Assembly: GCF_900110575.1 (NCBI RefSeq)
Contig: NZ_FOEF01000023.1
Location: 108,830-172,829, forward strand
Direction of reading: 5' to 3'
DNA from: Amycolatopsis saalfeldensis
Lineage (GTDB): Bacteria > Actinomycetota > Actinomycetes > Mycobacteriales > Pseudonocardiaceae
Length of the DNA stretch: 64,000 bases
The notes beneath the pieces are model-generated. The model made no database searches. It had not been told where the DNA came from and saw only the letters and a program-made list of their open reading frames with translations. Numbering within the stretch: position 1 is the stretch's first letter; each line of letters opens with the position of its first letter. Positions 43,201-54,200 of this stretch are shown here, in pieces. A program made the translations under genes and the position numbers.

Positions 43201-44706
43201 ATGGTCAGGACCGGGCAGGAGCCGCCTCAAGGCGGCCAGGACGGCGGCGACCACAGCCACCCCAAGCATCAGCTCGAAGACAGCCGAAGCCGGTTGAAGG
43301 TCGAGGCCCACGGCATCAACGTCATCGGCGGCGCGGATCGGCGGGGGTGGCCTCGGCAGTTGTTCTGGCCGTGGTTCGGGGCGAATGTGTCGATTCTCGG
43401 GCTCAGTTACGGGTCGTTCGCGCTCGGGTTCGGGATCTCGTTCTGGCAGGCGGTGGTCGCCGGGGTGATCGGGATCGTTTTCTCGTTCCTGCTCTGTGGG
43501 TTCATCGCGGTGGCGGGCAAACGCGGCTCGGCGCCGACGATGACGCTTTCGCGCGCGGCGTTCGGCGTGCGGGGCAACCACTTGCCGTCGGCGATTTCGT
43601 GGATGTTGACCGTGGGGTGGGAGACCGTGCTCACCGCGCTGGCGGCCATGGCCACCGCCACCGTCTTCGAACGGCTCGGCTGGGGCGGCGGGACGACGAC
43701 CAAAGTGGTGGCGCTCGTGGTGGTCGCCGGGCTGACCGTGGTCAGCGGTGTGCTCGGCTTCGACCTGATCATGCGGCTGCAGACCGTCATCACCTGGGTG
43801 ACCGGCGTGCTCACCGTCGTCTACGTGGTGCTCGTGGCCGGGCACGTGCGCTGGCCCGCGGTCACGGCGGTGCCCGCGGGCTCGGCACAGGAGTTCATCG
43901 GCGCGCTGGTGTTCCTGATGACGGGCTTCGGGCTCGGCTGGGTCAACGCGGCAGCGGACTATTCGCGCTACCTGCCGCGACAGGCGTCCGGACGCGGGGT
44001 GGTCGGGTGGACGACGTTCGGCGCGTCCGTGGCGCCGGTGGTGCTGCTGGTGTTCGGGCTGCTGCTGGCCGCGTCCTCACCGGAGCTGAACCAGGCCGTC
44101 GCCGCCGACCCGATCGGCGCGCTGACCACGATCCTGCCGGTGTGGTTCCTGGTGCCGTTCGCGATCGTCGCCGTGCTCGGGCTGGTCGGCGGCGCGGTGC
44201 TGGACATCTACTCGTCGGGGCTGTCGCTGCTGTCGGCCGGGCTGCGGGTCCCGCGCTACGCCGCCGCGCTGGTCGACGGTGTGATCATGATCGGCGGCAC
44301 GGTCTACCTGGTCTTCTTCGGCGGCACGTTCCTCGGCCAGTTCCAAGGGTTCCTGACCACCCTCGGCGTGCCGGTGGCCGCGTGGTGCGGCGTGATGCTG
44401 GCCGACGTCCTGCTGCGCCGCCGCGACTACGCCGAGGCCGACCTGTTCGACCCGCGCGGCCGCTACGGCGACGTCCGGCTGGGCCCGATCACGCTCATCG
44501 TCGTCGCGACGGCGCTGGGCTGGGGACTGGTGACCAATGCGTCCGCGAGCTGGCTGCACTGGCAGGGCTACCTGCTGGGGCCGCTCGGCCTCGGCGGCTC
44601 GTGGGCGTTCGCGAACCTCGGCGTGCTGGTCGCGCTGGTGCTCGGTTTCGTGGTGACGCTCGGGTTCGGCCGGTCCCGGGTCCGGGCGCAGGAGGCGGCC
44701 GCCTAG
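43201..44706 (+). CDS. NCS1-family purine/cytosine/allantoin permease
   Basis: This 501-residue transporter has about 12 membrane segments and moves nucleobases or related compounds with a cation. A cytosolic N-terminus (VEAHGINVIGGADRRGWPRQ) leads to LFWPWFGANVSILGLSYGSF, the NCS1 signature region; SAPTMTLSRAAFGVRGNHLP and WVNAAADYSRYLP are conserved family motifs. The ATG at 43201 is chosen; the ribosome binding site is weak (GGCGG). Its stop overlaps the convergent gene at 44703 in CTAG. The substrate (cytosine, purine or thiamine precursor) is not decided. Confidence 0.92.
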   Translation: MVRTGQEPPQGGQDGGDHSHPKHQLEDSRSRLKVEAHGINVIGGADRRGWPRQLFWPWFGANVSILGLSYGSFALGFGISFWQAVVAGVIGIVFSFLLCGFIAVAGKRGSAPTMTLSRAAFGVRGNHLPSAISWMLTVGWETVLTALAAMATATVFERLGWGGGTTTKVVALVVVAGLTVVSGVLGFDLIMRLQTVITWVTGVLTVVYVVLVAGHVRWPAVTAVPAGSAQEFIGALVFLMTGFGLGWVNAAADYSRYLPRQASGRGVVGWTTFGASVAPVVLLVFGLLLAASSPELNQAVAADPIGALTTILPVWFLVPFAIVAVLGLVGGAVLDIYSSGLSLLSAGLRVPRYAAALVDGVIMIGGTVYLVFFGGTFLGQFQGFLTTLGVPVAAWCGVMLADVLLRRRDYAEADLFDPRGRYGDVRLGPITLIVVATALGWGLVTNASASWLHWQGYLLGPLGLGGSWAFANLGVLVALVLGFVVTLGFGRSRVRAQEAAA

Positions 44707-45245
44707 CTCACGATGGCCTCGCGGACGGTGTCGGCCAGCAACCGGGTGCAGCCGGGGGCGCCGGGGTTCAGCAGCAGGTCCGTGCCCTCGCGGGCGGACA
44801 GCAGCGGGAGCAGGTCCTCGGCCGACGCGGGCAGCCAGCCGGCGGCCCGGACCCGCGTGCGGTGGGCCGGCGCGGTCGCCACGAGCAGGCACGGCACGTT
44901 GTCGGGCGACGGTGCGATGAGCGGCTCCTGGTCGACGTCCAGCGCGACCGAGAACGCCGACTCACGCAGCACCGCGGCGACCTGGTCGAAGTCCGCCTCC
45001 TCGCGCGCGGCCAGGCGCAGCGCGGCGTCCAGCGGGTCGGTCGGCGAGCCGGGGCCCGACGGCTCGTAGGCCGGGTTCGCCTCGAACCGGCCGGCGGAAC
45101 CGTCCGCGCGGGCCAGCCAGCCGCCGACCACGGCCTTCAACGGCGGGGCCGTCACCTCCGCGCCGTCCTCGACCGAGGCCGAGCCTGAAGCCGAAGCCGC
45201 CTGCCACACCGGGTCGACGAGCAGTACCCACTGGTCATCGGTCAT
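44703..45245 (-). CDS. type VII secretion-associated-like (SseB-type) protein
   Basis: This 180-residue, Ala/Asp-rich soluble protein has DDQWVLLVDPVWQAA at the start and a C-terminal TDLLLNPGAPGCTRLLAD, close to the NPGAP-type signature of SseB/type VII secretion-associated proteins. Its ATG lies 11 bp inside the end of the giant gene, so translation is probably coupled. This makes it a candidate chaperone, export adaptor or immunity protein for the giant product. The link is by position and resemblance. Its stop shares CTAG with the NCS1 gene. Confidence 0.72.
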   Translation of the reverse strand: MTDDQWVLLVDPVWQAASASGSASVEDGAEVTAPPLKAVVGGWLARADGSAGRFEANPAYEPSGPGSPTDPLDAALRLAAREEADFDQVAAVLRESAFSVALDVDQEPLIAPSPDNVPCLLVATAPAHRTRVRAAGWLPASAEDLLPLLSAREGTDLLLNPGAPGCTRLLADTVREAIVS

Positions 45246-48200
45246 CGCCGGCGCCTCCTCCGGTCAGTTTCGCTAGTTGGGCCGCCTGCTGAGCCGACGC
45301 GGCCTTCTCCTGCTCTTGGTAGCGTCGCACGGCTGCGGCGATGCGCCACCGGTAGAGCCACGCGAGGTTCGTGACGCGGAAGCGACGCATCAGCCACAAC
45401 GTCTCGCGAGTCCGCACCACACGCTGTTCGAGCGTGCCCTTTTCGCCTACTTCGTCGCCGCGCCAGCCGTTGAGCGCGCCGCGCACCGCTTCGCGCACCA
45501 CATCCGGCGAGAGGGAGCCCGACGCCAGTTCGCGGACAGCCGTGGCGAGGTCGCGGGCGTAGCTCTCGGCGTCAGGGCGGCCGAGGATGCTGCGGAAGTG
45601 CCCGCGCAGCAACGAACGTCCATCGGGTGCGGACAGTGCGGCATCGAGTGCGCCGTGCCGGTCGAGGATCTCGACGGCGTCGGCGGTCTCGCCGACGTCG
45701 GCGCCACCCGCGACCTCAGTGGCCAGGTCCAGCAGCACGCCGACCGCGGCCGGATTTTGCTTGCCGAGCAACGTATCGGTCACGCCGTGCAGCTGCAGCA
45801 GCGTGAACTCCTCCTCGAGGCCCACGGCGACCGCGGTCTCGGCAGGCGAAAGCGTGGCCGGGGAAGGCTTGAGTGGCAACGAGATCGTCGCCACGGCATC
45901 ATTACCCGGCGCGACGGTCACCAGCTCGGCGGCCGCCGTCGGCGTCACCCCGGCGGGCGTCAGCGCGGCGAGGTCGGCCTGGATCCGCGCGACGAGGCGG
46001 TCTCGCACTTCGGCCGGACCGCTCACGGCGACCCGCGGCGCGGCCAGGCCGTCCGCCATTCGCTCCACAATAGACTCCGCGATCCACCGTGCGACGGCTC
46101 GCTCGTCGGTGAGCGGCAACGGCGCGGGCGGCTGCTCGTCGCGATCCCGCAGCCGGCCGGGCTCGGCGTGCAGCCGCACCGGGCGGTACACCGCGCCGTC
46201 CTGCCAGATCGCCTTGCCGGTGACGGTGAACCGCTCGCGCGCGGCCTCGGGCAGCTCCACCGGAGACCAACGACCGGTGGCCGGGTCGAGCCTGCGGTCG
46301 ATGATGTAACGCGTGTCCCCGGTGACGGTCTCCGACATCGTCGCCAGCTCCAGCGCCGCGCTCCAGACCAGGTCGGGCCGCTCGTGGCGAGCCACGTCGG
46401 CGGCCGCCGCGGTCAGGTCGAGTGCCGGACCGAAGCTGACCGAGTGGCGCAGTTTGCCGAGCACCCCGCTCAGCAGCTTGAGCGTGGCGGAGCGATCCTC
46501 GAGCCGTACCAGCCCCGTCGGCGTCATCGGCCGGTGCCACCAGTCCAGCTCCGCAGCGCGCGACAGCTCCGTCAGCACTCGCTTGTCCTCGTCGGTCAAC
46601 GGGTGATCGCCGGCCACCAGGTACGAAACGCCGGGGAGCCGGTCCACCGCGTCGACAAAACCGGGATCGGTGCCGAGGTGCAGGGGCAGATCGAAGCCGT
46701 TGGTGCGCAGGTGTTCGGTGAAGTCGTGCACGAGCGCCGTGCCTTCGCCGCTGAACCGCGGGAGCGCATCGAACGCTGTGACCTCGGTCGACGCCTCGGT
46801 GTAGTGCGCGCCGATGGTGCGCCCCTCGTGCTGCCACGGACGGGCCACCGCGTCGGCAGGCTCGCTGAAGCCGTGGAAAACGTGCGCGACATGCGAGCGG
46901 CCGAGGTCGACCTCAACCGCCGTGCCGTGCTCCGGCCGGAACGACACGGTCACGCCGGCGGTGTCCCGCTCGCCCGCGCGGATCTTCACCGGCACGCGCG
47001 CGAGCAGGTCACGACGGGACTCGCCGAACTCCCGGCCGAGGTGCCCGGCCAGCTCCTTCGCGACCTCCATGGCCCGCACTCGGGCGTGGGGTCCGGTGCC
47101 GGTCACGTGGATCGGGGTGAGCGGTTCGCCCCGGTCGTCGGCCTCGACGAGCGCGCGGGCCAGCCGTCCGGCGGCTGTCTCCAGCGGTGTCTCCACATCG
47201 GACACCAGCACGGCGCCGGGTTCGCGCATCGTCGCGGCTCGCTGCACCTCGCCGAGATTGCGGTGCACCCGGCTGGGGTCGATGTCCAGCAGCACGCGTG
47301 CCGCGGGCGGCAACTGTACATCGTGGACAGTGCCGGTGTAGCCGCGTTGATCGGTGACCGTGCGCACGAGCGGCGCCAGCTCCGGGTCCGCGGCCAAGTA
47401 GGACAACGCCGCGTGCCAGACCAAATCCGGTTCCGGGTGCCGGTTCACAGTGGACTCGACGGCCGTCAGATGCAGATCGCCGTCGCGGTTGTACAGCCCT
47501 CGCACCAGCGTCTGCACCACGCGCTGGGTCAGCTCCAGCGTCTCGCCGCGGCCCGGCGAAGGCGGCGCGGACTCGCCCGCGGGCGGCGGCTTGAGCCAGC
47601 TGGCGTCGCTGTTCATCCGGATCTCGGACATGCCCGGCAGCTGCTGTGCGGACGCCAGCCCGATCCGGCGCGCGGTCTGCGAAAGCGCCTCCGGACCGGT
47701 GCGGTGCATGATCGAGTTGCGGTGCACCCGGCCGAGCGGAGTGGCGAAGAACTCCTGTCCGAGCGCGTTGACGTTGGCCGGCATGAGATTCTTCTGCGTC
47801 TTGCCGTAGTTCTCGCGCTGCTGGTCGAGGTAGGCGCGGGCGAACGGGTGCCCCTTGGACATGGTAAACGCGGAGTTCGCGATCTTGGTCCCGACACGGT
47901 GCGTCGCGTAACCCTCGTCGGACCGGGCGGCCAGGATCACGTCGTTGAGGTTGTGCACCACGTTGTCGCCGTCGGTGTACAAGCCGCCGAAGCGGTGCAG
48001 CAGCTCCATGCGCAGGATGTCGCTGGCCGCGGCGTAACCCGGGCCGGCCTGCTTGAGCGCCTCGGAGTTGTAGAACTCCTGCAGCAGCATGGGGTTCTCG
48101 CTGGTGAACACCTCGTCGACGTTGGCCAGCCGGATCCCGTGCTCCTGGGCCCAGCCCACGAAGTCGCGCACGTCGGCCAGCGGGTCCGGGCCGTCGGCGG

Positions 48201-51200
48201 GCGGCTCGGTGGTGAAGGCCAGGTCGGTCTGCCACCGCGGGACGTCCGTCCACAGCACCGGGACGACGCTCTCGTTCAGCCGGTCGGCCGCGCCGCCGAA
48301 GTTCTGCCGGAACGTGTGCATGGTGCCCGCGTCGCGCAGCGGGCCGCCGAGCCAGATCGCGTGCATCAGCAACGGTGTCGCGGTGACCTTCGTCAGCGGT
48401 TCGACATCGCCGGGCGCCCACGCGGCAAGCTTCTCTTCGTCCCGCTCGGTCTCGATCGTCCACTCGCGACTGTCGGCCAGGTTCGCCGGGTCGGTGTGCT
48501 CGGACGCGAGCTGGTAGCCCTTGGCCAGGTCGAGCACGTCCAGCAACTCGATGCCCTGGCCCGCGGTGAGGTAGCGGTAGTCGTGGCCGCGCAGGAACTC
48601 CGGCGGCTCGGGCGCGCGGTACAGGCCGAACAGGTCCGGGCCCAGCAGCGGCGCGAGTGCCGGGCCCCGGCCCACCGCGGCCGCGCGCAGGTCCGTGACC
48701 AGCTCGTTCGCCGAGTACCCGTCCTGCGTCAGTACGACACCTGGATGCACCAGCTCGTCGAGTGACGGCCGGAAATCGCGGAACGGCCGCTCGTCCAGCA
48801 GGCGCGTGACGTCGGCCTTGAACCTGTCCGCGACGTCGGCAGGCACCGTGACCGATGGCGAAGACGCGCCGTCGAGGTGGTGCTCAACGAGAGTTTCGGC
48901 GTAGTCGCGCGCGTCGGGCCGCGTCGGAGTGGTCTCGCGAGCGGGGCCGGTGCTCCACGCGGGATTGAGCCGCGCCGGACGGGCCAGTTCGTGCTCGCCC
49001 CAGCTGCCCTTTCCGGTCACGGTAAGGAGTCCGCGCGCCATCGGCGGCAGCGGGGTGCGGGTCCACTCTCCGGTTTCCGGGTCCCGTCGAGTGTCCACAA
49101 TGGTGTGAACGTCGATGTCCGGCCGTCCGGCCAGCCGGGTCAGCGCCGCCGACCAGATCACATCGGGGCGATCGTGCCGGGCCACCAGGTCCTGCACCGA
49201 GGTGAGCCGCAGCTCGCCGGTGCGGGCCGCCTCGTCCGCGAGCTGACGCTCCACAGTGGACGTCAGGGCCAGAGTGCCGTCGTGGTCCGACAACGGGATC
49301 GGCCCGTCCGGCAGCTCGGCATGGTTCCCCTGCTCCAGCTCGCGCACCAGGCCGACGATGGCCTCGTCGCCGGGGCGGCCGCCGAAGGTCCGGAAGTGCC
49401 CGCCGTCGGTCACTGCGGTGAATCCGCCGATCGCGCCGACAGCCCTGCCGAGCGTCGCGGTGTCACGGCCGAACAACGCGGGCCTGGTGGGCGCGTGCAC
49501 GGTCACCGGCCCGCCGAGTTCGCTCAGCGCACGCTGGAAATCGTGGGCGACGCCGCCGGGGCCGTCGGCCTGGCCGGTGCTGCACGCGATGAGCGTGACC
49601 GACGATTTGGGCCCCGATTGCCCAAACGGCGCGGAGTTCGCCACGATCCGCGCGAACGCGGCGCCGTCCACCCGCACCGTGCGGCCGCCGAGCAGGGTCA
49701 GCCTCACCGACTGCGGACGGCCGTGGGCGAACACGAAGAAGTTGTCCTCGACGCCCTTGCCCCACGGCGCCGCCGACTGCTCGGCCCACTCGCCGAAGCG
49801 GCGGCCGTTGAGGTCCGGGGTGGTGCCGTTGTCGCGCGCGTCCTTCAGCGCCGGGTCGAACCGGTCCGGCGTCACTCCCTCGTCGAGGGTGCTGACGGTG
49901 CCGGAATTGTCCGCCACCCAGTCGTGCTCAACGCCGGAGGTCTGCTCCGAGGCGGGCAGGAACGAGACCGCGACGACCTTCCCCGAACGGTCCGTGACCT
50001 GGTGCAGCTCGATCTCGGAGACGTCGAAGTCGTACGGGCGCCCGGAGCCGGCGTCCCAGCCGGAGATTGTGGCGGGCTCGGTGTCACGCGCCTCGACGGT
50101 CCCGTCGCGATGCGGCTCGGTCGACGGCCCCGCCGTGGTGCTGGGCTGCGGCACCGGCTTGCGCGGGATCCGATGTGGAGTCGGCTGTGGTACCGGTTTG
50201 CGCGGGATCCGATGGGTGGCCGGCGGCACCGGCTTGCGACGGATCGGCCGGGCCGCGTTCGGGTCCAAAGTAGACCCACGGCGTGGCCACACGTGCGTGT
50301 CGAGCCGCCGGTCGACGTTCTGCTTGGCGTCCCACCACTTCTGCCGCGCCGCGTCGGCCTTCTCCCTGGCCTGCCGGACGTCCTCGAGCGAGCTGTCGCG
50401 CCGGGCCGTCTGGTCGGAGTGGTCGTTGCGGTATTCGTCGAGCACACCGGCCAGGCGCGCGACGCGGTCCTGCGCCGCCTGCCGCTGCTGGACCAGCGCG
50501 GGCTGCCCGTCGCGGATGTCCTGAATCCGCTGCTCGGCCCGGGTGACCTGGTCCAGCAGGGCCTGGCGCTCGGGCGAGCCCTCGTCGGTCGACGCGGCCA
50601 CGGACAACGCCTGCGCGGCGATGTCCTGTTGCCGGACGATCTCGGTGTTGCCGTCGCGCAGGGTCCGGCCCGCGTCCCGGGCGTCATTCTCGGCGTCGGC
50701 GAGGGCTTGGCGCACGCCACGCGCGGGGTCGGCGGTCACGTCGACTTGCAGTTCGCCGGCGCCCTTGGTCAGCGTCTTCACGCTGTCGCGCTGCTCGAGC
50801 CACCGGTCGTCGGCCTCGCGCTGGGCCGTCTCGACGGCCTCCTCCGCGGTGCGCCACTCGGTGGCCGCGTCCTTCACCGCGTCCTGCGCCTTGGTCAGCG
50901 AATCCGGCAGCGCCCCGCCGAGCAGCGTTTCGAGGTCCGCGTCCGACATTCGCACGAGCGCCGAGGCCGGCACCCGCACCTCGACCGCGCCGGTCCGGCC
51001 GTCGCCGAGATCCGCGACCACGCGGTACTCGACGTCGAACCCGACCAGCCCGGTGCGGCCCTTCGGCTTGCCGACGACGGACCGCTGGCCACCGGACGTG
51101 GTGGCCGTCGCGTCGGAGATGCCGACCGGGGAACGGCCGTCGACGCCGCCCCACGAATGCGCGTTCTGGCTGGGGTCGGTGAGGCCGCCGTTGCCGAGGT

Positions 51201-54200
51201 TGTACTGGTTCTCACCGCTGACCGTCTGCTTGGCCTCGCCGGTGAACGTGTTCGTCGCCTGGTCCGAGCGCTCCAGCTTCACCGAATCGCTCAGCCCGGC
51301 GAGGTCCGGGCTGACCAGCCGCGCGTACACCTTCACGCTGCCGTGGCCGTTCTTGAAGATCGCGGCCTCGTGCAGGTCCGGCGCCTCCAGCGGCCGCTCG
51401 ACCATGCCGGGCAGGTTGGCCTGCAGCATCTCGTTGGTCACCGACGAGACGAGGGTGTTGTTCGCGCCGGTGCCCGGGCCGGTCAGCCCGTCGCCCGCGC
51501 CCGCGAGCCGCAGCGCGCGAACGGCGCCGGCGCGAACGGCGCCCGCCCCGCGCAGGCCCTCGGTGAGCGCGGACCGCGGCAACGGGCCCGTGCCCTGCTG
51601 CCGCCACTCGGTGAGCCGTTCCGGGGTGGCGTCGGCGGGCGTCAGCTCGGTGGTGCGCGGGGCGTACGCGGTCCGCGCGGGCTGGTTCTGGGCGCTGATC
51701 TTCTGGTCGTCAGCCGAGGAACGCACGGTCAGCCGCGTGTCCTGGTGGGCGATCGGGTACGTTCGCCCACCGCGCTGCACCACCAGCTCGAACCGCACCT
51801 GGTGCCGGTGCCGGACCGCCGGACCGCCGGCCGACGCGGTGTGCGCGGAGGTCGTGGTGTCCGTGGAGACCGTCTGGTCGCTCTTGGACTTCGTACCGGA
51901 AATCCCGGCGTACGCGCCGTCGTAACCACTGGTCTTCGACGGCGTGCTCTGGAACAGCCCGCGCCCGGCGCCGCGGAACTGGCCGCCGTACGACGAGCCG
52001 TGCCCGGAGTTCGCCTTGGCGGTGCAGCCGGAGTTGACGACGTGGTCGACCTCACCGCCGTCGTGCACCACGTCGAGGAACTCGCCGCTGGTGACGGTTC
52101 CCTTGAGCAGCACCTGGTAGCTGTCGGTGGACAGGATCCCCGCGTCGTGCAGGACCAGCGGGACGCCGCCGTCGAGCGAACTGTCCACAAGGGAGGTGAC
52201 GCTCTCCGGCGAGGCCAGGTCGAGCATCCGCTGGAGGTTGTTCATCGAGTCGTCGAGCACCGACTTCGGCAGCAGCTTGTCGCCGGTCCGGCCCAGCTGA
52301 GTGCGGGCGTCGCGGACGAGCTGCGAGAGGTCCGGCGCGTTCTCGACCACCGCCGCGCCGAGTGAGCTGGACTGCGCGCCGACCAGCGCCGGGCTGGTCA
52401 GCTCGCCGGGCGGGGCCGTGCGCGGCTCCAGCGCCGGCAGCAGGCCCTGCTCACGGGCCTGGTCCTCGGTCATCCGCACGAACACCGCGCCGGGCAGCTT
52501 GACGTCGGCGCCGGAGCGCGCGGTCGAGCCGTTGACCAGGCTTTCCTGACGGCTCTCGGCGACCAGTCGCACGTCGGCGTCGTACTGCACCAGCACTGTG
52601 CGGCTCTTCGACGGCGCGCGGTTGACGTGATCGACGCTCGCGCTCAGCTCCTTCGAGCTGCCCGAAGTGCGGACCCACGGGCTCCACTTGAGCGAGCCGT
52701 AGATCTGGCCCTGGCCGTGGGTGTCGCTGCCGTCCGGCCGGATCGTGAGGCCCAGCTGCGCGTTCGCCTCGACGGCCTGCTTGCGCGAGTTTTCGTAACC
52801 CGCCTTGCCACCGCCCGCGTACGTGGTGTCGCTGCCACCCGCGTCGGACGTGACGACCAGCTTCGGGTTGCTCAGCGACATCCCCATGCCGAGGCCGCCG
52901 ACGCGGTCGGCAACCCGGCGCTCGTAACGGAATCCGCCCGACTGCGCGCCCTGGCTCAGGAACCGGGGCAGTCCATTGCGGAATGTCTCGGGCGAGAACA
53001 TCCGGTCCACGCGATTGCGGGCCTCACCACCGGGGAGCCCGAGCACCGCGTCGCCGCCCGCCGCGCGCTGGAGCTGACGCAGGGCCTCGTCACGCAGCAC
53101 TTCAGTGTTGGCGAAGGCCTCGACGTGCAGGAACTTCGGCGGATTCGGCTGCCGCGCCAGGTCGTCGATGCGCGGAGTCTCGGACGGCGTGAGCGCGACG
53201 GTGCCCGACTTGCCGGGCGTGAATTCCGCCGGGTCCTTCTTCAGCGCCGAGCCGTCGTTGACCCACAGATCGACCTTGCCGGAGATCTTCGGCAGCGCGA
53301 CCCCGCCGCCGTCTCCGGTCTTGGCCACTGTGGACACTGTCGGCGTGACGCGGAACGGCGAGCCCGGCGTCAGCCGCTTCACCCAGGGCCGGTTGCGGGT
53401 GTAGCTGGTGATCTCGACCTCGAACTCGACGTCGTGGCTGAACACCTGCGAGTCGGGGCTGCCACCGGCGGACAGGGTGGTGGTGACGGTCGGGCCGCCG
53501 GTGTTCTTCCACGTGCGGGAGTCCGAGTACTGCACCGGCGTGACCGTCGGGCTGATGCCGAGCGAGGTGATCGCGGTGGCACCCGGGATGATCATGCGGC
53601 CTTCGAGGCCCGCGGACCAGCCTTTCTCCGTGGTAGTTGAGGTGTTCAGCGAGGGGCTGCTGGCGACCGAGCCCTTGACCGAACGCCCGGTGGCCTGGCC
53701 GAGGTGCTCGCCGGGCCCGACCTTCGCCTTCACGGTGACACTGAGGTACTCGTCGGTGAACAGCCCGCGCCGTTTGAGCTGCACCGAGACGCCGGGGCCC
53801 AGCAGGCTGTCCATCTTGGACTTCAGCGCGGCCGGGGAGAAGGCCGAGGTGAGCTTGCGCAGGTTCGCGAGCCGCTCCGCGACGTCACGCGTGGAGCCCT
53901 TCGAATCGCTCTGGAACTTGTCCCACCGCGGCAGGAACTTGCCGAACCCGGGCCGGTCGCGCAGCGCGTTTTCGATCTGCGGCTGGACTTTCGCGGCCGG
54001 GGTGAACGAACCGGCCCGCGCTTGGCCGGCCGCGACAGCGGAAGCGAGGTACGGCGGCTCGTGCCGCTTGCCGACGTCGGTGAGCTTGTCCCGGGTGCCT
54101 TCCGGCACCGGCAGGCCCTGCGCCTTCGCCTCGGGCAGTCCCATTCGGACATAAGCGGTGGCTTCGACGGTCGCTTTGTCACCGCTGGCGGTGGTGACCT

